This document shows, one piece after another, positions 51,345 through 60,705 of a stretch of DNA of 60,775 bases. Source of the DNA: SLJK01 sp964567295. GTDB taxonomy: Bacteria > Bacillota > Dethiobacteria > DTU022 > UBA8154. The stretch is from the NCBI GenBank assembly GCA_964567295.1, contig CAZMLU010000005.1, forward strand, positions 1 to 60,775. The letters are read 5' to 3'. Both the position numbers and the translations under genes were made by a program. Under the pieces are notes generated by a model that ran no database searches, was not told where the DNA came from, and saw only the letters and a program-made list of their open reading frames with translations. Every line of letters begins with the position of its first letter. Within the stretch, counting starts at the first letter, position 1.

Positions 51345-51345
51345 T

Positions 51346-51438
51346 ATGATTAAGAACAAGGACAGTACAAGCAGGAATTTTCAAAAATATATGGAATATA
51401 AGAGTAAGCACAAAAAGCCTCATTTTTTGATAAGTTAG
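51346..51438 (+). CDS. Possible 30-residue basic peptide after whiA
   Basis: An ATG two bases after the whiA stop, preceded by AAAGG at five-base spacing, opens 30 codons to TAG at 51436-51438. The predicted peptide is lysine-rich (MIKNKDSTSRNFQKYMEYK at the start). No family is recognised and the frame is short enough to occur by chance. Confidence 0.25.
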   Translation: MIKNKDSTSRNFQKYMEYKSKHKKPHFLIS

Positions 51439-51479
51439 CGGGCCTATTTTTTTATGCAAAGGTAAACGAGGTTTATCTT

Positions 51480-52910
51480 ATGTCGTTACATTTCGAGTTG
51501 AAGGCAGAACAATCACAAAAACTGGTGATGACTCCTGAACTGCAGCAGGCCATCGGCCTTTTGCAGCTTTCCTCCCTGGAGCTAAATAGTTATGTTCAGG
51601 AAGAAATGATAAATAATCCTCTGTTAGAGCTGAATACGAAAGTGGATTGCCCTGAGGAAACTTCGCAAAATGAAAAAGTTGATTCTAAAGGCGAACCACT
51701 TGTTGATGAGAATGAAAGGACTGCACCTGACTCTCACTTTGAATTGGAGGAGTATCTTAGTGATGAAGAACCTTATCAGCATTCCTGGAGTTATCAAAAA
51801 AGCGGAAGTGATTTTTCCGCTGTAGAATATTTCATATCCTCTGAAACAAGTTTGCAGGAACATCTTCTCTTTCAGCTCCATACTTCTGTAATAAATAGCA
51901 CGACAGGCCTTCTGGGTGAATATATCATCGGAAGTCTTGACGAGAATGGATATTTCCGGGGGGAGATAGCAGATCATGCCCGTTCCCTGGGAGTAGAAGA
52001 AGATGAATTAATAAAGGTTCTGAAACTTGTCCAATCCTTTGAGCCACCTGGTATAGCAGCCAGGAATCTGCAAGAATGCTTGCTGCTCCAAATAAGCGAA
52101 CGCAGTAATGTCCCTACAGCTGTCGAGACCGTTATTAAAGAACATCTGACCGATGTTGCTGAAGGGGGATATCGCTTTATTGCACAGAAAATGGGGATTT
52201 GCCATAGTGAGATCCAGGTGGTGGTGGACTATATTTGTTCTTTAAATCCCAAACCCGGAGCATGTTATGGCAGTGGACAGGAAGTAAAATATATCGTTCC
52301 GGATATCATTGTGGAGAAAATTGAGGAAGATTACATTATAACTGTCAATGACAATATACCGCATTTGGTAATCAATCCTTTTTACCGGAACATGCTCCGG
52401 GGTAATGGAGACGAAGAAATACGTGGTTACATCAAAAAAAGACTGGGAAGTGCATTATGGCTAATCAGAAGCATAGAACAGAGGCGTACAACCCTTTACA
52501 ACGTTACCCGGCAGATTATAAATATTCAGCGTCCTTTTTTGGAAAAGGGTATTCATTTCCTAAAGCCCCTGACACTTCGAGAAGTTGCTGAAGAGGTGGG
52601 CATGCATGAATCTACCATTAGCCGTGTTACAGCTAATAAATACATGCAGACTCCCCGTGGACTTTTTTCCTTAAAATTTTTCTTTTGCGGGGGGCTAAGC
52701 GGCCAGAAAGGTAATGATAAGCATTCTGTCTTGAGTATCAAAACTCATTTGAAAGAGCTGATAGAAAAAGAAGATAGTAGTGCTCCTTATAGTGACAGGG
52801 AATTGGAGGATATTTTCAAGAGTTTGGGGATTGATGTTTCCAGGCGAACCATAACTAAATATCGTAAGGAATTAAATATACAGGCTTCTTACAAGCGCAG
52901 GCGCCATTGA
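51480..52910 (+). CDS. rpoN: RNA polymerase sigma-54 factor
   Basis: Alternative sigma factor recognising -24/-12 promoters with AAA+ activators. The 476 residues show region I (QSQKLVMTPELQQAIGLLQL, glutamine-rich activator-response part), an acidic region II, the core-binding domain (about 110-290), a helix-turn-helix (LTLREVAEEVGMHESTISRV) and the RpoN box SRRTITKYRKEL near the C-terminus, which binds the -24 element. ATG at 51480 has GAGG eight bases upstream. It has no activator gene nearby. The strong bidirectional terminator at 52949 separates it from cggR. Confidence 0.95.
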   Translation: MSLHFELKAEQSQKLVMTPELQQAIGLLQLSSLELNSYVQEEMINNPLLELNTKVDCPEETSQNEKVDSKGEPLVDENERTAPDSHFELEEYLSDEEPYQHSWSYQKSGSDFSAVEYFISSETSLQEHLLFQLHTSVINSTTGLLGEYIIGSLDENGYFRGEIADHARSLGVEEDELIKVLKLVQSFEPPGIAARNLQECLLLQISERSNVPTAVETVIKEHLTDVAEGGYRFIAQKMGICHSEIQVVVDYICSLNPKPGACYGSGQEVKYIVPDIIVEKIEEDYIITVNDNIPHLVINPFYRNMLRGNGDEEIRGYIKKRLGSALWLIRSIEQRRTTLYNVTRQIINIQRPFLEKGIHFLKPLTLREVAEEVGMHESTISRVTANKYMQTPRGLFSLKFFFCGGLSGQKGNDKHSVLSIKTHLKELIEKEDSSAPYSDRELEDIFKSLGIDVSRRTITKYRKELNIQASYKRRRH

Positions 52911-52948
52911 TAAGATAGCTGCAGATATGCTGTAAGCTGAGAAAAAGA

Positions 52949-52997
52949 AAAAACGGGTCAAAAAAAATCCATGTGGGACTTTTTTTGACCCGTTTTT
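52949..52997. terminator. Strong bidirectional terminator between rpoN and cggR
   Basis: An 18-base perfect inverted repeat: five A, CGGGTC, seven A at 52949-52966, and its complement at 52980-52997, with a 13-base loop. T-runs flank the stem on both strands. The 3' arm also contains GGGAC followed by seven T and GAC (52975-52989), close to one half of the B. subtilis CggR operator. Confidence 0.85.
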
Positions 52998-53140
52998 CAT
53001 AGTATAATAGGCATAAGAAGATTGCAGCCATCTAAAACATAAATATCCGTAATTATATTGATAATTGTGCAGAATAGAAGATATGTAAATTGCTGTTTTA
53101 TTATACTTTATCATATTCGTTCTGATAAGGGAGAGGGGGT

Positions 53141-54193
53141 ATGTTCTTGACAGCACAAAAGCCCGGGCACGAATACTTAGCGCTGCTGGCGCCGGAGTTC
53201 CCCAAGATCATTGTAAATCGTTATCGTCTTTTACGAAAAATATATTATTCAGCTCCTCTCGGACGCCGCACTCTGGCTTCTTACTTTCAAGTGGGCGAAA
53301 GGGTAATGCGCAAAGAGATAGAAGTTTTAAGAGAGCAAGGCCTGCTTGCCGTTGATAAAAGAGGTCTTCTGCTCACATCTACCGGAGAAAACCTCGTTAC
53401 AGTTTTTCCTTCCTATCTGAAATATTTCTTGGGCATTACCATTTTGGAAGAAAAAATATTGCATTTATTGAAAGTAAAACGGGTAATAGTGGTGCCAGGC
53501 GACCTGGAAAAAGACGAATTTGTTCTCCCGGAGATGGGGCGTGCTGCAGCCAAAATATTGCGGGAGTGCCTGGAGCAGGATATGGTCTTGGCTGTTTCAG
53601 GAGGAACATCATGTGCGGCTGTTGCTGAAATGTTTCCTTTCCTTCCAGCTCCCCAGGGGATTACCGTAGTGCCCGCCAGAGGTGGACTGGGAGAAGAAGT
53701 AGATTATCAGGCCAATACTATTGCAGCTCGTGTGGCCACAAAACTTAAGGCAAATTATCGTCTTCTCCACCTGCCAGATTCACTTAGCCAGGAAGCACTG
53801 GAGATGCTGCTGCAAGACAAAAAAACAAGAGAGCTTGTAGAGCTTATTAATTCTGCCGGGGTTTTGGTCCATGGCATAGGAACCGCTGAAGATATGGCTG
53901 CTCGCAGGGGAGCAGCCCCCGGTGAAATAGAAAGACTGCAAAGCAAAGGAGCCGTGGGAGAGGTGTTCGGTCTTTTTTTTAACAGTCGGGGAGAAATTTT
54001 AGAGCGTATACCCAGCCTGGGGTTTAACCTGGAAAAACTCGGCGATAAAGTTCATAACATTATTGTGGTGGCGGGGGGAAGGAAAAAAGCGAAAGCTATT
54101 GTGGCCGTAGTAGGCAATCATCCCCGTGACCTCCTGGTTTTGGATGAGGGAGCAGCTGCCCGGATTATAGAGTTATATGATGATGGATCTTAA
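53141..54193 (+). CDS. cggR: Central glycolytic genes regulator CggR
   Basis: A SorC/DeoR-family repressor of the lower-glycolysis operon, released by fructose-1,6-bisphosphate in B. subtilis. The 350 residues have an N-terminal winged helix (about 25-95: RRTLASYFQVGERVMRKEIEVL) and a C-terminal sugar-phosphate-binding domain with DMVLAVSGGTSCAAVAEMF, VVPARGGLGEEVDYQANTI and LVHGIGTAEDMAARRG. ATG at 53141 follows GGGAG and GGGGGT. The gene precedes gap by 84 bases, the standard cggR-gap order, so it controls its own operon. A TATAAT at 53003-53008 has no good -35, so its promoter is uncertain. Confidence 0.95.
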   Translation: MFLTAQKPGHEYLALLAPEFPKIIVNRYRLLRKIYYSAPLGRRTLASYFQVGERVMRKEIEVLREQGLLAVDKRGLLLTSTGENLVTVFPSYLKYFLGITILEEKILHLLKVKRVIVVPGDLEKDEFVLPEMGRAAAKILRECLEQDMVLAVSGGTSCAAVAEMFPFLPAPQGITVVPARGGLGEEVDYQANTIAARVATKLKANYRLLHLPDSLSQEALEMLLQDKKTRELVELINSAGVLVHGIGTAEDMAARRGAAPGEIERLQSKGAVGEVFGLFFNSRGEILERIPSLGFNLEKLGDKVHNIIVVAGGRKKAKAIVAVVGNHPRDLLVLDEGAAARIIELYDDGS

Positions 54194-54277
54194 AAAAGGC
54201 TGAGACTTCCTTCTAAAAATGGAAGGTTGGGCAGTATACATTAAAGAATCAAGTACTATCTTAAGGAGGCGGAGATT

Positions 54278-55285
54278 ATGTCCGTTAAAGTGGGGATTAA
54301 CGGTTTTGGCAGGGTAGCGAAATCCTGCCTGAGGGCTTCTTTTTCGCACCCCGGAGTTGATGTTGTCGCCATAAACAGTGTGCGTGATCCTGAACTCCTG
54401 GCACATTTATTGAAGTATGATAGCGTTTACGGGACTTTCGAGAGGGAAGTCAAGGCCGAGGGCAAGAACCTGGTAGTGGACGGTAAAAAAGTGGCCATTC
54501 TCTCAGAAAGGGATCCTTCCAAGCTAGACTGGAAAAGGACAAGTGCCGAGATCGTTCTGGAGGCCACCGGTGCCTTTAACAGTAAGGAGGAGGCGGCCGC
54601 ACATTTCCAGGGCGGAGCCAAAAAAGTGATTATTACCGCTCCTGGAAAAGGGGTCGATCTGACAGTTGTCATGGGAGTAAATGAAAAGGACTATGACCCC
54701 GCTCAACACTCTATAATCTCTAATGCTTCCTGTACCACCAATTGCCTGGCCGTAGCAGTGAGAGTACTGCAGGAAAAATTTGGCATAAAACGGGCTCTTA
54801 TGACTACAGTGCACTCCTATACTAACGACCAGAACTTGCTTGATGCTAGCCATAAAGATATGCGAAGGGCCAGGGCCGCCGGTGTTTCCATGATACCTAC
54901 AACCACAGGTGCTGCAAGAAATGTAGGGCTGGTGATGCCCGAGCTGGAAGGGAAAATTAACGGAACTGCTATCAGGATTCCTACTTTTGCCGTTTCCGTA
55001 GTGGATCTTGTTGCAGAGTTGGAGGACATGGCTTCCACGAAAGAGGTGAATAATGCTTTTTTAGAAGCTTCCAGTGGATACCTGAAGGATTTCTTGGATG
55101 TATCCTTTGAGCCGTTGGTTTCCATTGACTATAAAGGTAGTCCGTTTTCGGGGGTTGTCGATGCACTTTCCACTATGTTGGTTGGTGACAAAATGGTTAA
55201 GGTGTTGGCCTGGTACGATAACGAATGGGGATATTCGCTCCGGGTTTTAGATCTGGCTGCCTATATGGGCGCCCAGGGTTTATAA
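54278..55285 (+). CDS. gap: Glyceraldehyde-3-phosphate dehydrogenase, type I
   Basis: Oxidises glyceraldehyde-3-phosphate to 1,3-bisphosphoglycerate with NAD. The 335 residues start KVGINGFGRVAKSCLRA, with the nucleotide-binding glycine motif. The catalytic Cys152 lies in SNASCTTNCLAV, and WYDNEWGYSLRVLDLAAYM closes the protein. ATG at 54278 has a perfect AAGGAGG eight bases upstream. The gap after cggR contains a CTTCC...GGAAG hairpin, in line with the mRNA processing that separates cggR and gapA in B. subtilis (known there, inferred here). Second gene of the glycolytic operon. Confidence 0.96.
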   Translation: MSVKVGINGFGRVAKSCLRASFSHPGVDVVAINSVRDPELLAHLLKYDSVYGTFEREVKAEGKNLVVDGKKVAILSERDPSKLDWKRTSAEIVLEATGAFNSKEEAAAHFQGGAKKVIITAPGKGVDLTVVMGVNEKDYDPAQHSIISNASCTTNCLAVAVRVLQEKFGIKRALMTTVHSYTNDQNLLDASHKDMRRARAAGVSMIPTTTGAARNVGLVMPELEGKINGTAIRIPTFAVSVVDLVAELEDMASTKEVNNAFLEASSGYLKDFLDVSFEPLVSIDYKGSPFSGVVDALSTMLVGDKMVKVLAWYDNEWGYSLRVLDLAAYMGAQGL

Positions 55286-55325
55286 ACATTAGGGCTTATA
55301 AAATATTGTTTAGGGGTGTGCTTTA

Positions 55326-56525
55326 ATGTCCAAGTTGACCGTAAGAGATTTACCCGTGGAGGGGAAAAAGGTTTTTGTGCGTGTTGATTTTAATGTTCCC
55401 TTATCGGAAGATGGCCTGGTATTAGATGATACCAGGATGCGTGCTTCTTTGCCCACCTTAAATTACCTGGTAGATAAAAATGCCAAGATTATTATTGCCT
55501 CTCACTTGGGAAGGCCTATGGGAAAAGTGGTAGAAGAATTAAAATTAGATCCCGTAGCCGAACGACTGTCGCAATTGCTGGGTAGAGATGTTTTAAAGGT
55601 AGATTCAGTGATAGGGGAAGAGGTAGAACAAGCAATTGCTAAGTTGCCTCCTGGTGGGATTCTCCTACTGGATAATATTCGTTTTGAACCGGGAGAAGAA
55701 AAAAATGAGCCGGAATTTGCCCGGAAACTTGCCCATCTGGCAGATTATTTTGTAAACGATGCTTTTGGCACTGCCCACCGGGCTCATGCTTCAACCTGTG
55801 GAATTGCAGAGTACATTCCGGCTGCTGCCGGTTTATTGATGGAGAAAGAAATTCTATACCTGGAGAAAAGCAAGGTGAATCCAGCCCGCCCCCTGGTTGC
55901 TATCCTTGGCGGCAGGAAGGTAGCCGATAAAATAGGTGTCATCCGTTTTTTCTTGCAGCAGGCCGATAATTTGTTGTTGGGAGGAGCCATGGCCAACACT
56001 TTTTTAAAAGCTAGTGGTATATCTATAGGCGAATCCCTTTATGAAGAAGATAAGCTGGAGATGGCCAGGGAAGTTATAAGAGAAAATGGGAAAAAGTACG
56101 CACGGATTATACTTCCAAAGGATGTGGTTATTGTCGAAAAGCTTGAGAGCGGTGCCAGGGGAAAAGAAGTCAATATTGATGAGATCCCGGAAGGATGGAG
56201 CGTGGTAGATATCGGCTCTAAAACGCTAAAAGCCTTCCAGGATGTCATCGCAGGGTCTGAAACGGTCATCTGGAATGGCCCCCTGGGAGCTTACGAGGTG
56301 CCTCCTTTCAATCGCGGAACGATAGGGGTCGCAAGGGCTGTAGCTAATTCAGGCGCCGAATCCATCACAGGCGGTGGAGATATCGTGGCGGCACTGGCGA
56401 GCGCAAACCTTACCGATAAAATAACGCATATTTCTACGGGCGGCGGGGCCGTTCTTAAATTCTGGGAAGGTAAGGAACTTCCCGGCCTAAATGTGTTACA
56501 GGAACGCAGCGTGAGTAGGAGTTAG
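55326..56525 (+). CDS. pgk: Phosphoglycerate kinase
   Basis: Transfers phosphate from 1,3-bisphosphoglycerate to ADP. The 399 residues show VRVDFNVPLSEDG, SHLGRPMGK, LLDNIRFEPGEEKNEP, VNDAFGTAHRAHAST, LGGRKVADKIGVI, the ATP-site GGAMANTFLKA, and WNGPLGAYEVPPFNRGT plus ITGGGDIVAALA near the C-terminus. ATG at 55326 follows AGGGGTG. The next gene tpiA begins three bases after the stop, so they are one unit. Confidence 0.97.
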   Translation: MSKLTVRDLPVEGKKVFVRVDFNVPLSEDGLVLDDTRMRASLPTLNYLVDKNAKIIIASHLGRPMGKVVEELKLDPVAERLSQLLGRDVLKVDSVIGEEVEQAIAKLPPGGILLLDNIRFEPGEEKNEPEFARKLAHLADYFVNDAFGTAHRAHASTCGIAEYIPAAAGLLMEKEILYLEKSKVNPARPLVAILGGRKVADKIGVIRFFLQQADNLLLGGAMANTFLKASGISIGESLYEEDKLEMAREVIRENGKKYARIILPKDVVIVEKLESGARGKEVNIDEIPEGWSVVDIGSKTLKAFQDVIAGSETVIWNGPLGAYEVPPFNRGTIGVARAVANSGAESITGGGDIVAALASANLTDKITHISTGGGAVLKFWEGKELPGLNVLQERSVSRS

Positions 56526-56528
56526 ATC

Positions 56529-57326
56529 ATGACAAAGAGCAAAGAGAAACCCATTAGACAAAGTATTGTGATGGCCAACTGGAAAATGTATAAGACTGTG
56601 GCGGAAGCGGAAACATTTCTGTATAACGTCAAAGCAGAAGTAGTGGGAATAAAGGATGTGGAAATGGTTATATGCCCTCCCTTTACTGCCCTGGAAAGCC
56701 TTCACCGACTTATGGAGGAAAGTAATTTAATTCTTGGCGCCCAAAACATGCACTGGGGAAAAGAGGGAGCTTTTACCGGGGAGATCTCCCCTCTGATGCT
56801 TAAGGAAAGCGGTGTTACGTATGTAATTATCGGTCATTCCGAGAGACGCAATTACTTTGGCGAAAACAACGACATTGTTGCTCAAAAGGTGTTTGCTGCC
56901 GTAGAAGCAGGGTTGCTGCCTATTCTCTGTGTCGGTGAAGACAGAGAACAGCGTCGTGCCGGAGATACAGAAGAGGTGGTTAAAGAGCAACTCCTTATCG
57001 CCCTTGATGGGCTTAAGGCGAGCAGGGATACTCTGAAAAAAATAATAGTTGCTTACGAACCTGTATGGGCCATCGGAAGTGGAGCAGCCGCGTATCCTGA
57101 AGATGTTACTTCTGTGGCAGTCTTTATTCGTTCCTTACTGCAAGAAAAATGGGGAGAAATATCCCAGCAAATCCGAATTGCCTATGGGGGAAGTGTCAAG
57201 CCCGATAATATTTCGGATTTTACTTCCCGGGAAGATATCGATGGTGCCCTGGTAGGTGGCAGTAGTCTAAAAGAAACGGTTTTTGTGGAGCTGGTAGAAG
57301 CTGTTAGGGGAGAGAGGAGAGTTTGA
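56529..57326 (+). CDS. tpiA: Triosephosphate isomerase
   Basis: Interconverts dihydroxyacetone phosphate and glyceraldehyde-3-phosphate. The 265 residues form a TIM barrel: VMANWKMYKT (Lys), GAQNMHWGKEGAFTGE, the catalytic His in VIIGHSERRNYFGE, the catalytic Glu in VAYEPVWAIGSG with the flexible loop, and YGGSVKPDN. An N-terminal extension of about eight residues precedes the barrel. ATG at 56529 has AGGAG seven bases upstream. gpmI follows after one base. Confidence 0.96.
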   Translation: MTKSKEKPIRQSIVMANWKMYKTVAEAETFLYNVKAEVVGIKDVEMVICPPFTALESLHRLMEESNLILGAQNMHWGKEGAFTGEISPLMLKESGVTYVIIGHSERRNYFGENNDIVAQKVFAAVEAGLLPILCVGEDREQRRAGDTEEVVKEQLLIALDGLKASRDTLKKIIVAYEPVWAIGSGAAAYPEDVTSVAVFIRSLLQEKWGEISQQIRIAYGGSVKPDNISDFTSREDIDGALVGGSSLKETVFVELVEAVRGERRV

Positions 57327-57327
57327 C

Positions 57328-58872
57328 TTGTCCGCAGGGGGTAATGAAAATTTTTTGGTCCTGGTAATTCTTGATGGCTGGGGCCTTGGCGAAAAAGAAA
57401 CGGGGAATGCTATTTTTCAGGCGTATACTCCAAATATGGATTACTATCAGCGGAATTTCCCCTTTTCATTTCTTACTAACAGCGGAGAAGCTGTGGGGCT
57501 GCCACCGGGGCAGATGGGTAATTCAGAAGTGGGACATTTGAACCTGGGGGCTGGCAGAATCGTTTATCAGGAGATAATGCGTATCAGTAAGGCAATTGAG
57601 GATGGAAGTTTCTTCCATAATTCGGTTTTACTGGAAGCTGTTAAGCAGGCCAAGGAAAAAGGATCTGCGCTACATCTGATGGGGCTTTTATCTGATGGGG
57701 GAGTCCACAGCCACAATAATCATCTTTATGCCTTATTGAAATTGGCAGGAATGGTAGGCCTAGAAAAGGTATTTGTCCATGCTGTTTTGGACGGAAGAGA
57801 TACTCCTCCACGAGTGGCGAAAACCTACTTGCAGGAGCTGGAACATAAATTTTCCAGCCTGGGCACAGGTGTTTTAGCCAGTATCTCAGGCCGCTATTAT
57901 ACCATGGACCGCGACCATCGTTGGGAAAGAATTGAAAAGGCTTATCGTGCTTATGTTTATGGCGAAGGAGAAAAAGCTGCAACCGGAATAACTGCACTGG
58001 ATGCCGCTTACCGGAGAGGGGAAGATGATGAATTTGTGCTCCCTACAATTATAGTGGGGGAAAATGAAAACAACCCCCCTTTGGTAAAAGAAGAGGACTC
58101 CCTTATTTTTTTTAATTTCCGCGCTGATAGAGCAAGGCAGATCAGCCGGACCTTTCTGGTAGATGATTTTGAAGGCTTTGATAGGGGGGCAAGGTTTCCT
58201 TTTCCCTACTATGTATGTTTTACCCAGTATGACCAGGATCTACACGCCCCAGTAGCTTTTCCACCGGAATATCTGACTGATACCCTTGGGGAAGTAATTT
58301 CTAACCATGGATTACACCAGCTCCGAATTGCTGAGACAGAGAAGTACGCTCACGTGACTTATTTTTTTAGTGGTGGCAGGGAAGAGCCTTTTTCTGACGA
58401 AGAAAGAAAGCTAATACCTTCCTCTAAGGTTCCCACTTATGATCTGAAACCGGAGATGAGTGCGCCGGAAGTAACGGATGAAGTTCTAAAAGCTCTGGAT
58501 GAGGAGAAATATAGCCTGGTGGTCCTAAATTATGCTAATACTGATATGGTAGGACATACAGGCAACTTGGAGGCTGCGATGAAAGCAGCAGCAACCGTGG
58601 ATTATCAGCTGGGACGGGTGGTAGAAAAAGTGCTCGGTAAAAAAGGTTTTGTCCTGGTAACTTCTGATCACGGAAATGCAGAAAAGATGATGATGCCAGA
58701 TGGCTCTCCCCATACTGCTCATAATAATAACAATACCCCTTTTATAATTGTTTCCGAATCAGGTAACTTTAAGCTTGACGAAAAAGGGAAGCTTGCTGAT
58801 GTGGCCCCTACCATTCTGAAACTACTTTCTTTGCCAATTCCTCGGCAGATGGAGGGTAAAATATTGCTCTAA
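57328..58872 (+). CDS. gpmI: 2,3-bisphosphoglycerate-independent phosphoglycerate mutase
   Basis: Converts 3-phosphoglycerate to 2-phosphoglycerate through a phosphoserine and two manganese ions. The 514 residues include VILDGWGLGEKETGNA with a metal Asp, the nucleophile in GNSEVGHLNLGAGRIV, HALDGRDTPP-like HAVLDGRDTPPRVA, RYYTMDRDHRWER, FRADRARQISR, and metal ligands in NYANTDMVGHTG and TSDHGNAEKMM. The start is TTG at 57328 with AGGAGAG seven bases upstream, one base after tpiA. It is the manganese-dependent form usual in Bacillota. Confidence 0.96.
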   Translation: MSAGGNENFLVLVILDGWGLGEKETGNAIFQAYTPNMDYYQRNFPFSFLTNSGEAVGLPPGQMGNSEVGHLNLGAGRIVYQEIMRISKAIEDGSFFHNSVLLEAVKQAKEKGSALHLMGLLSDGGVHSHNNHLYALLKLAGMVGLEKVFVHAVLDGRDTPPRVAKTYLQELEHKFSSLGTGVLASISGRYYTMDRDHRWERIEKAYRAYVYGEGEKAATGITALDAAYRRGEDDEFVLPTIIVGENENNPPLVKEEDSLIFFNFRADRARQISRTFLVDDFEGFDRGARFPFPYYVCFTQYDQDLHAPVAFPPEYLTDTLGEVISNHGLHQLRIAETEKYAHVTYFFSGGREEPFSDEERKLIPSSKVPTYDLKPEMSAPEVTDEVLKALDEEKYSLVVLNYANTDMVGHTGNLEAAMKAAATVDYQLGRVVEKVLGKKGFVLVTSDHGNAEKMMMPDGSPHTAHNNNNTPFIIVSESGNFKLDEKGKLADVAPTILKLLSLPIPRQMEGKILL

Positions 58873-58971
58873 TCTTCGGAAGTCACGGTTCAGTGCTTTA
58901 AAAAAGATAGCTGAAAGAAGGCAAAAAATAATTTGTCATACAGATAAAAATTTGAAAGAGGTGAGTGATCC

Positions 58972-60249
58972 GTGAGTTCTTTAATCTCCAATATCCATGG
59001 AAGAGAAATTCTCGATTCTCGAGGAAATCCAACGGTTGAGGTAGATGTAACACTGGAATGCGGTGTCATAGGTAGGGCAGCTGTTCCTTCAGGAGCTTCT
59101 ACAGGAACTTTTGAGGCTGTTGAACTTCGAGATAATGACAAAAACCGTTATTTGGGTAAAGGAGTTACCTTGGCCCTACAAAATATCCGCGAGAAAATAG
59201 CACCTGCCCTTTGGGGAAGAGAAGCCCTGGAGCAGGGTGAGCTTGACCATTTATTGCTTGAATTGGATAGTACCGAAAACAAGGCGAAGCTGGGAGCTAA
59301 TGCTATACTGGGTGTTTCTATGGCTATCGCCAGGGCGGCTGCCAATGTTCTGGATCTATCCCTTTATCGCTACCTGGGTGGTGTGAATGCTAACGTTTTA
59401 CCAATACCTATGATGAATATTTTAAACGGGGGTCGTCATGCTGACAACAACGTGGATGTTCAGGAATTCATGATTCTTCCTGTGGGGGCAGAAACCTTCA
59501 ACGAAGCTTTACGACAAGGAACGGAGGTTTACCATAACCTGAAGAAGGTTTTGCAGGAGAAGGGACTGAATACTGCTGTAGGAGATGAAGGAGGCTTTGC
59601 TCCCAACCTTACTTCTAATGAAGATTCTCTGCAACTGATCGTAAAAGCCATTGAAAAAGCTGGCTACGAACCGGGCAGCGATATTCTATTGGCTCTGGAT
59701 GTGGCGTCTACCGAACTGTACGAAAACGGAAAGTATAATTTGCGTGGTGAAGGTCTGGAGATGGATGCGGGAGGAATGATCGATTACTACAGGGATCTTA
59801 TCGATAAATACCCTATTGTGAGTATAGAAGACGGACTTGCAGAAGAAGATTGGAAAGGTTGGGCTGAACTAACGGAAGCCTTGGGAGGGGGGTTGCAACT
59901 GGTAGGCGACGATATCTTTGTTACCAATCCGTTGCGCCTGGAAAGAGGAATAGAGGAAGGTGTAGCTAATTCTATACTGATCAAAATGAACCAGATCGGA
60001 ACCATTTCGGAGACAATAAGAACAATACAAATGGCCGTGGAAAGCGGTTACAGCTGTGTCATATCTCACCGATCCGGGGAGACAGAGGACACTGCACTGG
60101 CTGATCTTGCGGTGGCTGTTAACTCTGGATTTATAAAAACAGGGGCCCCTTCCAGGGCGGAAAGAACTTCAAAGTACAACCGTCTGCTTCGCATAGAAGA
60201 GGAGTTAGGTAGGACAGCACTTTTTAAAGGGAGTAGTGCTGTTTTTTAG
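58972..60249 (+). CDS. eno: Enolase
   Basis: Dehydrates 2-phosphoglycerate to phosphoenolpyruvate, and is a component of RNA degradosome-like complexes in B. subtilis. The 425 residues show GREILDSRGNPTVEVDVTL, AVPSGASTGTFEAVELRD, PMMNILNGGRHADNNVDVQE, the Glu in VGDEGGFAPNL, metal Asp in SIEDGLAEEDW, the Lys in LIKMNQIGT and SHRSGETEDT. The start is GTG at 58972 with AAAGAGGTG eight bases upstream. The last codons contain an intrinsic terminator. Confidence 0.97.
   Translation: MSSLISNIHGREILDSRGNPTVEVDVTLECGVIGRAAVPSGASTGTFEAVELRDNDKNRYLGKGVTLALQNIREKIAPALWGREALEQGELDHLLLELDSTENKAKLGANAILGVSMAIARAAANVLDLSLYRYLGGVNANVLPIPMMNILNGGRHADNNVDVQEFMILPVGAETFNEALRQGTEVYHNLKKVLQEKGLNTAVGDEGGFAPNLTSNEDSLQLIVKAIEKAGYEPGSDILLALDVASTELYENGKYNLRGEGLEMDAGGMIDYYRDLIDKYPIVSIEDGLAEEDWKGWAELTEALGGGLQLVGDDIFVTNPLRLERGIEEGVANSILIKMNQIGTISETIRTIQMAVESGYSCVISHRSGETEDTALADLAVAVNSGFIKTGAPSRAERTSKYNRLLRIEEELGRTALFKGSSAVF
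60214..60247 (+). terminator. Intrinsic terminator inside the end of eno
   Basis: ACAGCACT (60214-60221) and AGTGCTGT (60235-60242) pair perfectly over eight bases with a 13-base loop. A run of T follows at 60242-60247 that supplies the last codons and the first base of the TAG stop. The hairpin therefore lies entirely within the coding sequence, ending the glycolytic operon. Confidence 0.7.
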
Positions 60250-60254
60250 ATAGC

Positions 60255-60283
60255 TTGTCAGTATCTTTATCTTGTGGTAAAAT
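60255..60283 (+). promoter_or_regulatory. Promoter of secG
   Basis: TTGTCA at 60255-60260, a 17-base spacer, TAAAAT at 60278-60283 preceded by TGG (extended -10). It begins just after the eno terminator, so secG can be transcribed independently. Confidence 0.6.
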
Positions 60284-60319
60284 AACCGTGGTTAAGGCTG
60301 AGTATAGGAAGGAGAGTGT

Positions 60320-60556
60320 TTGGGGTTGCATATGGCATTGAATATTTTGCACTTGATTGTATGCCTGTCTCTTATAGCTTCAGTATTGCTTCAGTCCGGG
60401 CGAAGTGCCGGGCTGTCTGGTGCCATAGCAGGTGGAGCACAAACCCTTTTGGGGAAGAAAAAAGGGATAGACGATCTTTTGGGACGTGTTTCCACCGGTC
60501 TGGCCATTGCTTTTATGATGCTGTCCATTACCTTGACTATTATTGTAGGAAGGTAG
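60320..60556 (+). CDS. secG: Preprotein translocase subunit SecG
   Basis: A 78-residue membrane protein of the SecYEG channel. Two membrane helices (about residues 5-22 and 55-75) flank the conserved cytoplasmic loop VLLQSGRSAGLSGAIAGGAQ. The start is TTG at 60320 with AAGGAG five bases upstream; ATG at 60332 is too far from that site. secG follows eno in many Clostridia. Confidence 0.92.
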   Translation: MGLHMALNILHLIVCLSLIASVLLQSGRSAGLSGAIAGGAQTLLGKKKGIDDLLGRVSTGLAIAFMMLSITLTIIVGR

Positions 60557-60705
60557 TTAAAATAATTCTGGAGGGAGGGATCTGTTCAGCTACTTAGGTA
60601 GGAGCCGAAGTACAGAGGGCAGTAATTAATAGTGTACAGTTGTGTTTGTATTGACCGTTTTCTGGCAGTAGAAAAAGAAGAACTTTATAAAGGAGGAGGT
60701 AAAAA

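Noticed and set aside
54817..55125. Minus-strand frame inside gap
   Set aside because: It overlaps a highly conserved gene completely and has no start signals.
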